64,000 bases of DNA. Origin: Portunus trituberculatus. Taxonomy: Eukaryota > Arthropoda > Malacostraca > Decapoda > Portunidae. Position 1 is the first letter of the stretch. Every line of letters starts with the position of its first letter. Below are positions 9,900-19,999 of this stretch, in pieces. The stretch is taken from assembly GCF_017591435.1 (NCBI RefSeq), contig NC_059289.1:20424610-20488609 (forward strand). The letters run 5' to 3'. The notes below the pieces were generated by a model. The model did not search any database, was not told the origin of the DNA, and saw nothing but the letters and a program-made list of their open reading frames with translations. Both the position numbers and the translations under genes were made by a program.

Positions 9900-10331
9900 T
9901 CATTTTCCGTGACGTTCTCGATGACCTCGGCGACTCGCTGTTGCATCTTGAACAAACTGGTAGAATATCCTTGCCTGTTCACGCAGCTGAGGACCATTAA
10001 TACTTGCTTCCTCTCTTGCTCGTTGTTGAATCCACTTCACCAGATAATATTCCATTTCTGCTACTAGACGGTTACTTTCATTATAAATACACGTGATTCG
10101 GCGCTCTCCGAGTGTGTTTCCTGTGAATAATTTTTTTGCCAATGTCACTGATTTCTTCACTTCATCTTTCTTGCTTTTTAATGTGGAAATAGTACTCTGA
10201 GGAATACCTGTAAGTTTTTGTATTTCACTAACTCTGTGGCCTTTCTCCAGGAGCTGCAACACTTTATCCTTGTCCTCCACAGTGTACATATTTGTTAATT
10301 TTTTTTCCCTTTCGGTAGTCATGTTTTTCAC
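9900..10331 (-). pseudogene. Tigger/pogo-type transposase, N-terminal DNA-binding part
   Basis: The 143-codon frame has two helix-turn-helix units of the CENP-B type. The first is DKDKVLQLLEKGHRVSEIQK with TGIPQSTISTLKSKKDE (residues about 20-57). The second is MEYYLVKWIQQRAREEASINGPQLREQARIFYQ (about 92-124), as in Tc5/CENP-B domains. These recognise the terminal repeats of pogo-group DNA transposons. The DDE catalytic domain is absent: the frame breaks after FVQ and the downstream sequence is disrupted by the LINE derivative. A matching terminal repeat lies upstream at 10729. Confidence 0.75.
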
Positions 10332-10559
10332 TTCCGGGTTTTGTCACACTTTGTTGTCCTTTACTCCCATTCTCGCCCTTATCCACCTCCTGGGCCTTTC
10401 CAATGGCCGTGGGAAACATGATGAATGGGATCCAGGTAGCCTTCACCCCAAGTAGACGACCTTGACCGTGCACGCCCGGGGTTTGAATGGCTGGTGGGGG
10501 GGGGCCACGGGTGACTGGTACACACTACACTCCATAAGTTGCCGCTAGGTGGGAGAGCA

Positions 10560-10731
10560 ATCAAAACAATCGCATCGCCATGCGCCATGTTTGTTTTGAT
10601 ACAATAAAATAAAAAATAGTGATCGAGATTTGTGTAATTTGATAGAGATATGTGAATCGGGGGTTTTTGATGGAGCAATCGAGATGCAAAATATCGAGAT
10701 GAGATTGATCGAGATTCGAGATTCTACTGTA
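10560..10731 (-). repeat. Tigger-like terminus with CAGTAGAATCTCGA end
   Basis: Read on the minus strand, a TA is followed by CAGTAGAATCTCGAATCTCG and repeated CTCGAT motifs. This is the usual style of pogo/Tigger ends with TA targets. It lies in the correct orientation 5' of the transposase fragment. The partner end was not found. Confidence 0.6.
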
Positions 10732-10734
10732 TAA

Positions 10735-11318
10735 GACAGTAGTAACACCACCTCGAGAGGTGGTGTTTCCAGCAACCTCAGAGCAACCTCGTTACCGTCC
10801 CTCCAAGCGTTCATGGATGCCATTTCGCGGCAGGAGGTTGCTCTGACGTCGTTAAGAAATCTTGGATCCAGCTCCCGCTTTTCTCGTGCCTCATGTGCAG
10901 TCTGCCAGCACTGAGTACAGACAGAATCTCTTCAATCTTCCTATAATTCACCAAGATGGCTCTAAAACGTCCTTCATCTTCTTCTGCATGTGGGGTTATT
11001 TTTGATAAGTGGATTTTTTATAAAGTGGTAAAGCTCAGAGGAAGATGGTGACTGACTGTGGTGTGAGTGGTGAAGGCAGTGACCATGTTAGTGTTTTGTT
11101 TATGTATTCTTTGTTTTGTTGTTTTCTCATTAATTTTTGCTTTCTCTTATAATTTCTTGCTTTTCCCTTTATTTTAATACACTTCTAGTAGTATTTAGAA
11201 TGGTAAATAATAAACATGTTAATTTAGCCAAATAAATAAGAGTATTTTGTAGGAATTTTTTTTGGACCACATCCCACATCCCCCCTATTATCTATTGTTT
11301 CTTATGAGAATTAAAAAG
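10735..11318. other. non-coding stretch with short hairpins
   Basis: A 10-bp-arm hairpin (AACACCACCT, spacer CGAG, AGGTGGTGTT) lies at about 10745-10768. A second, AGAGCAACCTC paired with GAGGTTGCTCT, spans about 10782-10842. A frame at 10955 begins MALKRPSSSSACG, faintly like Tigger N-termini, but is too short to call. The stretch 11219-11318 is AT-rich and abuts the DIRS end. Confidence 0.45.
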
Positions 11319-11602
11319 TATATGAGACTTACCTCCGGTTAGTTGAAGTATGCTTAGAATTTTATGAGTCAAATCACCTCTGCCGTAGTGGAGATATCAC
11401 ATGAGATATCGCTGCCGCTCACCAGCTGTCAGACTTTGTAATAACGAACACCCACATGACTAACTAAAACTGATCATAAGTACATCAATTAAAAAAGGGT
11501 GGTAAGTGGAGGGCATGTGAAATCTCCACTATGGCAGAGATGATTTGACTCATAAAATTCTAAGCCTACTTCAACTAACTAACTGGAGGTAAGTCTCGTA
11601 TA
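11319..11602. repeat. hairpin module at DIRS copy 1 recombinase-side end
   Basis: Two arms of about 85 bp (11319-11403 and 11514-11602) are inverted copies of each other with some mismatches, around a spacer of about 110 bp. The inner part of the left arm and spacer (GATATCGCTGCCGCTCACCA, 11405-11424) is the complement of sequence just inside the opposite terminus (about 21764-21792). The homologous module occurs at 31095-31375 in copy 2, so it belongs to the element. It probably acts as the internal complementary region used to circularise DIRS cDNA. Confidence 0.75.
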
Positions 11603-11607
11603 CTTTT

Positions 11608-11690
11608 TAATTTTACCTCATCAAATCACCCTCTGCCATGTGGAGCATTTCACATGAGACTTTAAAGCCATGTGGGTGTCGTGCCTATAT
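11608..11690. repeat. DIRS copy 1 inverted terminal repeat, low-coordinate side
   Basis: AATTTTACCTCATCAAATCA and the following GTGGAGCATTTCACATGAGA are matched in reverse complement at 21780-21837, with about two mismatches in more than 50 bp. Confidence 0.8.
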
Positions 11691-11976
11691 CAATTGACCC
11701 CACATAAGAACTGTAAGAAGGGATCATAAAACTATGATTTCACAACTCTAATCTTCATTGAACATATAGGTGGATAGATCACATGATACATAATTGCCAT
11801 AACAGCATAACCTTTCCCTAACGTTGCATATAATGCATAATAACCGAACCCAAAATTTAATTCACATATGCATAACCCTGCATAATGGCAGTGAGTTCCT
11901 GTCCATATCCACAGTGTCCTAACCATTTGACATCCCAAAGTAAGTAAAGAACAGTACCAAAAATGTGTTACAGGAG

Positions 11977-12306
11977 CTAGACGAGCACGGCCTCCTGAAA
12001 TGGGTCCACTTCTGGCACAATGTGCTTGTCATAAAATTTTGCAAATGTATTTTCCTGTATCCACCCTGCTTTAGACATAATAGAAGCAATAGTTACTGAT
12101 ATAACCTTGGCCTTTGATACTACCGCTGACCTAACATTACCCGCTGTAAACTTGGTTGTGTCTACTCCCGACCTTTGAAACATTGCCTTAACCCACCAGG
12201 CAATGGTGTCGTTAGTGACAGACTTGTGTGGCCTAACGCAGCTGAGGAAAGCCCCTGTCTGAGCTCTGTTCTTGCTAGTTAATGCTGTAATGTAACACAT
12301 ACACAT
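11977..12306 (-). pseudogene. DIRS copy 1 tyrosine recombinase, C-terminal half
   Basis: This frame contains VTNDTIAWWVKAMFQRSGVD, FTAGNVRSAVVSKAK and AGWIQENTFAKFYDKHIV. The second Arg (NVR) and the nucleophilic Tyr (KFYDKH) are visible. The residue at the usual His of the HxxR box is Gly, as in copy 2. The enzyme would integrate circular or linear DIRS cDNA. Frame breaks near 12310 separate it from the N-terminal parts, so it is not functional as read. Confidence 0.8.
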
Positions 12307-12389
12307 AAACTAGTGTCCCTGGAATAGGCTTGAAACTTAACTGAACGGACATCAAACGTGGGCCTGCACTGCTTAACGTTACCCCTTAA

Positions 12390-12997
12390 CTAAACTGAAA
12401 TAGAATCTTGTTCTATGCGAATGCCATTTTTAACCAAAAGATGTAAAGTTTGAACGCTTGCAGCTTGGGTCAGTGCCATTAACATAACAAGTTTAAATGT
12501 CAAATTCCTAAGGGTTAGTGTGTGCAATGGGTACATAGATTTCAATTCCCTCAGAACTGGTTGAACGCCCCATGTTTCCGTGTATCTAGGTAAGGGTGGT
12601 CGCAAATTAAACACTCCTTTCATGAACCTGAGGACCAAGTGTTGATTACCCACTCTGCAGCTATTCACCACAATGCCTAATGACAAGAGAGCACTTCTTG
12701 CCGTGTTGATGGTTTCATAACCCACATTCCTGTTAAAAGTTTCAGACAAAAATTTATAATGTTTGAGACAGTGGGATTAAAGGGACTAACGTTCCATTTA
12801 TCACAAAATTGTGTCCATCTCTTATGGTGCGGTCGGTATTGTTTCTCAGTACCTGGTTTCCAAGAGGCCAAGATGATGTCTGTACCAGCCTCAGAAATTC
12901 CTTGTTCTCGCAAGTGCTCCCTGAAAGTAAGCAAGCCATCAGTTGTGTGTGGCGCATGATCAGGTGCTCCTCCCCTGATAATGGGTGTATGAGCATC
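12390..12997 (-). pseudogene. DIRS copy 1 tyrosine recombinase, N-terminal half
   Basis: Two overlapping frames. The upstream one (from about 12997 down to 12677) has REHLREQGISEAGTDIILAS, then WKPGTEKQYRPHHKRWTQF, a SAM-like DNA-binding domain. The downstream one (12749-12390) has GVFNLRPPLPRYTETW, then LTFKLVMLMALTQAASVQTL, in which the first catalytic Arg would be expected but Ser-Val is seen. The 5' end is interrupted by the CR1 insertion at 12998. Residues encoded above 13000 in this frame belong to the CR1. Confidence 0.75.
12989..12997. repeat. 9-bp target duplication, left copy
   Basis: ATGAGCATC here is repeated at 16792-16800 on the other side of the CR1 element. Merging the two copies reconnects the DIRS sequence in frame. 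Confidence 0.75.
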
Positions 12998-13034
12998 GCT
13001 TTCCTCTGCGTAATGTGGTGAGAGTGAGAGTGGA

Positions 13035-13598
13035 GTGAATGAGATGGTTGTGGTGAGTGAAAGGAGAGAGAAGGGGGTAGAGGAGAGGAGGAGGAGGGTT
13101 GTGCCTAGCACACCTCAGGTGTGTGTGGTGGGTGACTCTCAGGTTAGGAACTTAGATAGCACTTTCTGTGGGAAAGACAGGGATAGGAGGACGAACGTGT
13201 GTATGCCTGGTGCAGGTGTGAAGGCAGTGAGTGAGGAGGTGCAGAAGAGAGTTGGGGGTATGGAGAGGGAGGGTGTAGTAGTTTTGCATGTAGGTGGGAA
13301 TGATGTCAGAGCAGGTGGGTCGGAGGAGTTAGTGGCAAGATTTCGGGAAATGTTAGACAAGATAAGGGAGAGTGGTAGGAGGTGTGTAGTGTCAGGAATC
13401 TTGTCTAGGGCCATTGGTGTAAATGATCAGGTAAAAGGGATGTGTAAGGATGTGGGTGTCAGCTTTGTGGATGTATGGGATAGGTTCTATGGGCGAAGGG
13501 ATTTGTATGCTAGGGATGGTGTGCATCTGAGTAGGAAGGGTGTGGATGTGCTGAGTGGATGTCTGGAGGGGGGAGTTGGGATGGAGTGTAGGGAGTGA
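13035..13598 (+). CDS. CR1 ORF1 with SGNH/GDSL-type esterase domain
   Basis: An open frame of 187 codons. Block I is VVGDSQVRNLD (residues about 32-42) with the Ser nucleophile. Block III is LHVGGNDVRAG (about 84-94) with the oxyanion Asn. Block V is YARDGVHLSRKG (about 157-168) with the Asp and His of the triad. All four hallmark residues of the SGNH fold are present and the frame is uninterrupted, in contrast to ORF2 downstream. In CR1 elements this domain replaces the usual RNA-chaperone ORF1, and its substrate is unknown (a lipid-ester role has been proposed). The N-terminus is basic and may be truncated. Stop TGA at 13596-13598. Confidence 0.85.
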   Translation: MNEMVVVSERREKGVEERRRRVVPSTPQVCVVGDSQVRNLDSTFCGKDRDRRTNVCMPGAGVKAVSEEVQKRVGGMEREGVVVLHVGGNDVRAGGSEELVARFREMLDKIRESGRRCVVSGILSRAIGVNDQVKGMCKDVGVSFVDVWDRFYGRRDLYARDGVHLSRKGVDVLSGCLEGGVGMECRE

Positions 13599-13740
13599 GG
13601 TAGCAAATGCATCCCAGAAGAAAGATGTTAGACATAAATTAGATAGGATAAACAGAGATAGTGAAAAGATTAGGAAAGATTCCCAGGTGCAAATACGAGA
13701 GAATAAGATTAGGATTCCAAATAAGGAGACAGCATCTAGG

Positions 13741-14553
13741 AAGGTAGCAGGACTTAAATGTTTTTATGTATATGCCAGGAGTCTTAGGAACAAGAAGGAC
13801 GAGTTATCTAGTTATATAGTTGAGGAGGACTTAGATGTTGTATGTGTCACAGAGGCATGGGTAAATGAGGAAAAGTTTAGGAAAATAGGAAAGAATATGA
13901 AGTAGATGGATACATTATGTATTTACACCAGAGAATTGGTAGGATAGGTGGAGGAGTAGTTATTTATGTAAAAATCCTTCATTTCCAGTCAGGTTAATGG
14001 TATTAAGGTAGATAACAGAGTAGAGTCCTTATGGCTGGATGTTAGAGTAAACAAAAGTAAGGTTATTAGAGTAGGAGCTTTTATAGGCCACCTAACCAGT
14101 CAGCAGATGTAGACAACCTTATGGTAGATGAGATAAATAGGGGTGTACTAGTCAGACAATTATCTTAGGGATTTTAATCTTAAGTCAGTAAACTGGGAGA
14201 GGATGGTAGGAGATGCTAGTGAAAATAAGTTTATGGAAAGTTTTCAGGATAACTATTTAGTGCAGATGGTAGATAAACCTACTAGGGGGAGGAAGGTTTT
14301 AGACATAGTACTAACAAATATTGAGCATTGTTTAAAGGAAGTTGAGGTAGGAGAGACTTTAGCAAACAGTGACCATCATATAATTAGATTTATCATTAAT
14401 TCCAGTAGGGATAATATAGTGAATAAGACTAGAGTCCCAAACTATCAGAAAGGCAATTATGGTAGGTTACATCAGTTATTAGGAGAGGTAAACTGGGAAG
14501 ATAGTTTTGGAAATAAAACTGCACAGGAGATGTGGGATATTTTAAGGTTGTAG
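13741..14553 (+). pseudogene. CR1-F ORF2 endonuclease
   Basis: LKCFYVYARSLRNKKDELSS and EDLDVVCVTEAWVNE (about 13755-13871) form the N-terminal Asn and Glu boxes. A second frame at 14203-14553 carries KPTRGRKVLDIVLTN and LANSDHHIIRFI, the SDH active-site box. The GDFN-like box near 14165-14185 is out of frame (DFNLKSVNWERM). Frameshifts near 13900 and 14200 disrupt it. Confidence 0.8.
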
Positions 14554-14883
14554 TAAAGGGTATAGTGATGCAGTGTATCCCTTACAAAGATATAAGGCAG
14601 AGAAACAGGAAGCCATTATGGTGGACTCATGAGATAGGTAGACAGATCAGAGAGAAGAATAGGCATATAGAGAGTTGCAGAAAAGTGGGGAAGATGTAGA
14701 TTTGATTAGGTACAGACAGGTCAGGGATGATTTGAGTAAGGTTATAAAAAAAGTAAAAGGCAGGCAGAGATAAAACTAGCTAGAGCTGGGAGTAAAGATC
14801 CCAAAAAATTATATAGTTATTACAAGGTCAGTGATAAAAGAAATAAGGATAGGATTGGACCACTCAGAAAAGATGGTGTAGTA

Positions 14884-16479
14884 GTGGATCAAAATGAAGA
14901 CATAGTAGAATTATTGAATGAACAATTTTCTTCAGTATTTACTAGGGAAAGAATAGGAAATCCTGTTACAAACAGTGCAACGAGTAGTTTAAGAGCTTTA
15001 GAAAATATTGATATAAAACCGGGAATTATTAGGAAATTTATTCTTGAACTAGACGATAGGAAAGCTAGTGGTCCTGATGAGCTACATGCCAGAGTACTTA
15101 GGGAGGGTGTAGACAGTATTTCTGAAGCACTTAAGTTAATCTTTGAAAGATCACTTAGGTTTGCTGAGATACCTCAGGACTGGAAGTTAGCTAATGTTAC
15201 CAATATTTAAAAAAGGTAGGAAGGATGATGCGAATAATTATAGACCAATCAGTTTAACTAGTATAGTATGTAAGATACTAGAGAAAATCATTAAGGGTAG
15301 TATTTGGGAGCATTTAAATGAGAATAGATTAATTAGAGATACCCAACATGGCTTTAGATCAGGAGGTCCTGTCTTACAAATTTGCTCGATATCTTAGAAT
15401 ATATTACCAAGGAGTTAGATGATGGAAATAGCATAGATGTTATATATCTAGATTTTAGCAAGGCGTTTGATAAGGTACCGCATAGGAGGCTAGTGTACAA
15501 ATTGAGACTACATGGGATAGGGGTAGGTTAGTTGATTGGATTAGTGAATGGCTTTCTGATAGGAAACAGAGAGTAGTATTAAATGGGGCAATGTCTGAGT
15601 GGAAGGAAGTGGTTAGTGGGGTACCCCAAGGATCAGTGCTAGGACCTCTTCTTTTCTTGGTGTACATTAACGATTTAGATAAAGGAATTAGTAGCAAAGT
15701 ATCAAAGTTTGCAGATGATACTAAGATAGCATGTGCAGTACAAGGTGAAAAGGACAATTACAGAATATGAGACCTGGACAGGCTGATAGCATGGGCAGAC
15801 AGGTGGCAGATGGAGTTTAATTCTAAAATGTGTCAGGTTATGCATTTAGGTAAAGACAACACAAACTTTAGCTATGAGATGGAGGGATGTTGGCTAGAGG
15901 CAGTAGAGGAGGGAAAGGATTTAGAAGTAGTGATAGAGAGGACTATGAAATTTTCAAAGCAATGTTTAGAAGCAAGAAATAGGGCAAATAGAATTCTGGG
16001 TTTTATAAATAGAAATGTTAGTTATAAAAGTAAGGAAGTGATGCATAGCTTATATAATTCCTATGTTAGGCCCCTTTTAGAGTATTGCATACAGGCCTGG
16101 TCACCCCATTATAGGCAGGATATCAACATGTTAGAAGCAGTTCACAGAAGAGCAACTAGGATGATGCCAGCATTAAAGCGCCTGGAGTATAGAGATAGAT
16201 TAAAGGAATTAAACATGTTTTCATTTGAGAGGAGATGTATAAGAGGGGATATGATAGTTATTTAAAATGTTCTCAGATACAAACTACATAGATGTGAAAT
16301 CTTTCTTTACCTTAGAGGAGGGAAGTAGGACTAGAAATTATGGCAGGAAGATTAGAAAGCATGGCTGCAGGTTAGATATAAGAAAATATTTCTTTAGTCA
16401 TAGGGTGGTAGACTTCTGGAATGCATTGCCAGCAATGGTTGTAAATAGCACTAGTTTGACATGTTTAAAAACAGATTAG
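14884..16479 (+). pseudogene. CR1-F ORF2 reverse transcriptase
   Basis: Frames at 14884-15210, 15194-15397, 15810-16265 and 16267-16479, plus unframed palm sequence between. Motifs: DDRKASGPDELHARVLRE, NYRPISLTSIVCKILE, DTQHGFRSG, LDFSKAFDKVPHRRL (about 15450), GVPQGSVLGPLLF (about 15618) and FADD at 15708-15719. The thumb has YNSYVRPLLEYCIQAW. Catalytic Asp residues are intact, but at least four frameshifts block translation. Confidence 0.8.
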
Positions 16480-16791
16480 ATAAGCACTTAAATTTTTTAG
16501 ATTTATAATCATGTATAGCGCTGCATGATAGTTTTTATAAGAAATTTACTATAGTTAAACAAGACATGATCCCCATGTATGGGGATCACAGATTGTAGAG
16601 GAATTCGCTGCAGGACTTAGCCCTGTTAATGGGCCAAATATTTAGGATTAGTATATAATGTATTGTGTACTTGTAAGTGTATCTTTAAGTACTGATGACG
16701 AGGTCGCTGTGCGACTGATACAGGATAACCTAGATGGGCCCTGGTGGTCCTTTGTTATCCTATTACTTATGTTATGTTATGAGGGTAATCG

Positions 16792-16800
16792 ATGAGCATC
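16792..16800. repeat. 9-bp target duplication, right copy
   Basis: ATGAGCATC, the partner of 12989-12997. See the CR1-F entry. Confidence 0.75.
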
Positions 16801-17400
16801 CTGAGCAATGTGCCCATCCATGGTTGTGATAGCCACAGGGGAACAACTATCCACACTCTTGCTCCTTTTGCTTTCAACTTCTGCAGGCATCTAGCAATTA
16901 ATGAAAATGGTGGAAATACGTAAGAGAGCTTGAATCTTGCTCAATTTAAGGAGAACGCATCCAAATCTGTTGCCCCTGGGTCTAGTTTCCAGGAGCAATA
17001 AGAAGGTACTTGCTTATTAAGCCTAGAAGCAAAAAAGTCAATAACTGGTGTACCAAACACTTTACACAACTGTTGGAAAATATGTTCATCAAGTTTCCAT
17101 TCATGCCTGTCATTAACCAAGCGTGACGCCATGTCTGCCAGAGTGTTAACCTTACCTGGTATATGTGAACACGTGATCCAAGCATTTGAATTTAGGCACC
17201 ATTTCCAGATTTCGGTAGCAATCTCATTGCAAATGATAGACTTTGTACCACCCATTTCATTCACATACGTCATTGCAGTGGTGTTATCACAGTAAACTTT
17301 AATGTGTTTTCTGGAAGTACTGGTGTAAACCCTTGCAACACCAATAAAATTGCTTTAAGCTCCAAAGCATTAATGTGCAATAACTTTTCTGCTACAGACC
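16801..17400 (-). pseudogene. DIRS copy 1 RNase H and RT C-terminal region
   Basis: Minus-strand motifs: LLHINALELKAIL (about 17395-17345, catalytic Glu), TYVNEMGGTKSIICNEIATE, NAWITCSHIPGKVNTLADMASRL (catalytic Asp near 17135), and DFFASRLNKQVPSYCSWKL. The chain continues toward 16801 with WIVVPLWLSQPWMGTLL, the usual C-terminal part of DIRS RT proteins. The RNase H removes RNA from the cDNA hybrid. Breaks at 16941 and between 17274 and 17340 interrupt the frame. Confidence 0.78.
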
Positions 17401-17564
17401 AACTACCAGAAATAGACTGACAATTCACATGCCCCCCCCCCAACCTGTGGTGGAAGCATCAGTGTAGATGTCAATGTCAGTGCCAGGACGAAAAATTTTC
17501 CTATCTTGTGTCGAGATGTTGTCAATCCACCATTGAAGGTCTGTTTTCATTCCTTCTGTAATTT

Positions 17565-18159
17565 TCATATAACTATTAAGTTACCTAGTTCACACTGCAA
17601 AGCTGCAATTTTTTCTGCTTCTAATTGTCTATAATGCAGCTTACCCAGCTCCACCGCTGGAAAGGCAGCTACCAAAAGACCTGTAACCCTAGCTATTTCT
17701 CTAATCTTATCTCTACTTTTGTTCTTAAGTTTCTCACATGCTTGAATGACTTTCAAAATCCTGCATTTAGGTAAAGAAATGGTCACAGTATTAGTGTCAA
17801 TGATGTTTCCCAAGTATTCAATGGACTGAGTGGGTTTCAATACTGACTTTTCTACATTGATGCAAAAACCAAGTCTCTGTAGTAATTCAATAGTATCAGT
17901 GACACAAGCAAGACATCCTGTCTTAGACTTGTTACAAATCAGAGTATCATCAATGAAACTGGTAATAGAGTATCCCTTTCCTCTCAGTGCAGCAAAGACT
18001 GGTTTCATCAATTTGGTGAAAATTCTAGGACCTTCGGAAATACCATTGGGTAGACAAGTAAACTGGTAAATGTTGTCCTCCCACTTAAAACACAAAAATT
18101 GTTGTTGTTCTTCTGCAACCTGCACAGTATAATAAGCATGTCTGAGGTCTACTGAAGCA
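17565..18159 (-). pseudogene. DIRS copy 1 reverse transcriptase, palm
   Basis: ASVDLRHAYYTVQVAEEQQQ (palm Asp), LPNGISEGPRIFTKLMKPVF, TSFIDDTLIC with FIDD at 17957-17946 in place of the usual YxDD, then LGFCINVEKSVLKPTQSIEYLGNIID. This is the Ty3-like RT typical of DIRS elements. The N-terminal end of the frame above 18159 is not DIRS. It reads through the nested LINE's first bases. Confidence 0.85.
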
Positions 18160-19999
18160 ATCACTCTTTGGTGTGGACTCAAGTTTACCTCCTCTGTCAT
18201 GTACTGACGGTTCAATCTGCCATAATTCTAAGGACAAAGCCAATCTTTTAGCTTCCGTTTTTAACTCGAAACAAAGTGATGAAGAGTTTGATCTGCCGCC
18301 GTCTTGTCCCCAGGACATTAAATTACACTCCATTGCCTTTAAGTCCTCCGAAATCTTAAGATATCTTAATGAGTTAGACTCATTCGGGGGTTGTGATCCT
18401 TTGGGTTTTCTGCCTCTTTTTTACAAAAAGATTGCTTCTCCTCTCGCTCCAAAATTGGCAGTTATTTTTAGAGCTCTTTTCGTAAGGGTTCTTTTCCGGT
18501 ATGCTGGCGTACTGCAAATGTTACCCCTATTCCAAAGGGATCTTCATCCTCCATTCACCCGGTGACTATAGACCCATTTCCATAACCCGGTGTTATCTAA
18601 GATTTTTGAGCGCCTGCTGGCCAAGCGTCTCAATCGTTTTTTAGATATTAATAATTTGTTGCCATCTAGTCAGTTTGGTTTTAGAAAAGGTCTCAGTACT
18701 TCTGATGCTCTCGTTTGCATAACGCACGACATGCAAGCTGCCCTTGATGCTGGTCATGAATCTAGAGTAATTTCACTTGATTTTAGTTCTGCATTTGATC
18801 GTGTTAATCATAGAGCCCTTTTATCGAAAGTTAGATCTATTGGTATTGGTGGTCACGTCCATCAAGTTCTGTCAGAGTTCCTAACGAGTCGAAGGCAGCG
18901 TGTGACTGTTGATGGCTGCCTTAGTTCTTTTAGTCCAGTTGTATCCGGTGTTCCGCAGGAAGTGTTCTGGGACCTCTTCTTTTATTATTTATACATCTGA
19001 CATGTGGTGTGGGATTGAATCTAATATGGTTGCTTATGCTGATGACACCACTATATATGCGACAATTCCTTCCCCACAGGATAGGCAGAGAGTCGCTAAT
19101 GTACTCACTCAAGATGTTTCAAGGATTCTGTCATGGTGTGATTGGTGGGGTATGAAACTGAACCCGAGTAAATCCCATAGTATGGTTATTAGCAGATCAA
19201 GGACACCTTTCCCAGTTCACCCTGATATTGTTGTCAACGAAGTACCTATTCCAAATTGTTCGTCTCTGAAGTTACTCGGAGTCACCCTTGATCCCAAACT
19301 TACTTTTGAGTTGCACTTGCGTTCACTTGCATCATCAGTCTCATGTAAAGTTGGTTTGTTACGCAAATGTAGGCGGATATATTCCTCTGATGATATTGTA
19401 AGAAATTGCTTTTACTCTTTCATACTGCCTCATTTTGAATATTGTCACTCTGTGTGGATCTCTGCAGCAGAGTCTCACTTAAAGCTTTTAGATAGAGCAT
19501 TCAACCAGATTAAATTTCTTCTTCCTAATCTTGAGATTAATCTTCGGCATCGTCGTTTGGTTGGATCATTGTCCTATTTCTTCAAAATCATGTCTAATTC
19601 CAACCACCCGTTGCATTGTCATTTGCCTGCCCCTTCACTACCAGCACGTGCTACAAGACAATCCTTGATCATGAATGACCGTTCCTTGTCTGTGAATCGA
19701 TGTAATACTTCACAATTTTCCCGGTGTTTTATCCAAGTATCTGTTAGACTCTGGAATACAATTCCCAACGAGATTGTTAATTCTAGTAACATTGAAGCAT
19801 TTAAAAAACGTGTGAATACCTTTCTTCTCTCTGAACTCACTACCTCTTAGATCTCTACCAATCTTCCTATTCTGTTGTTCATTCCTGTTACTTCCTTTCA
19901 CTTATCGGTGAGGTGCCGCCCACTGGGCCTTTGGGTTTATGCTGTTATGCTTTCCAGTGGGTCGCCTTCATTGACCTCATAATAATAATAATAATAATA
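18160..19999 (+). mobile_element. 5'-truncated LINE with (AAT)n tail in the DIRS RT gene
   Basis: The 1.84-kb insert begins at the RT N-terminal extension (GVDSSLPPLSCTDGS) and ends with (AAT)n at about 19979-19999. It separates DIRS codons for NEGDY (about 20005-20025) from ASVDLRHAYY (below 18159), residues adjacent in copy 2. The AAT-type tail and the RT style (FGFRKGLSTSDALVCITHDM, SHSMVISRSRTPF) suggest an I/Jockey-like clade, but I am not sure which. No clear target duplication could be resolved. Confidence 0.82.
18173..19850 (+). pseudogene. RT and C-terminus of the (AAT)n-tailed LINE
   Basis: Three frames: 18173-18565 (RT N-terminus, ELDSFGGCDPLGFLPLF), 18590-19000 (LSKIFERLLAKRLNRFL, FGFRKGLSTSDALV, LDFSSAFDRVNHRALL, SGVPQ) and 18909-19850 (YADD at 19035-19046, LLGVTLDPKLTFELH, FILPHFEYCHSVWISAAESH, and a C-terminal tail to LLSELTTS). 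The frameshift at SGVPQG, near 18955, separates palm halves. The last frame is 313 codons and intact to the stop near 19848. Confidence 0.82.

Larger units (their letters stand above)
12998..16791 (+). mobile_element. CR1 LINE with esterase-type ORF1 (CR1-F)
   Basis: This 3.8-kb element has ORF1 (SGNH esterase), ORF2 (endonuclease, RT) and a short 3' tail of TTATG repeats (about 16769-16783). CR1 elements with an esterase in ORF1 are an established group. It is inserted in DIRS copy 1 and flanked by ATGAGCATC. ORF1 starts only about 40 bp from the 5' edge, so a modest 5' truncation is likely. ORF2 is broken by multiple frameshifts. About 8-10 bp after the TTATG repeats (AGGGTAATCG) are unexplained and may be untemplated. 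Confidence 0.88.

Noticed and set aside
10955..11050. MALKRPSSSSACG frame as a Tigger transposase start
   Set aside because: Only about a dozen residues resemble such N-termini and a stop follows soon; too weak to annotate.
12998..13111. Extension of the DIRS recombinase frame above 12997 on the minus strand
   Set aside because: These codons come from the antisense of the CR1-F 5' end and are not part of the recombinase.
18085..18333. Minus-strand frame spanning the DIRS-LINE boundary
   Set aside because: Mixed-origin shadow frame: one side is out-of-phase DIRS RT, the other antisense LINE.
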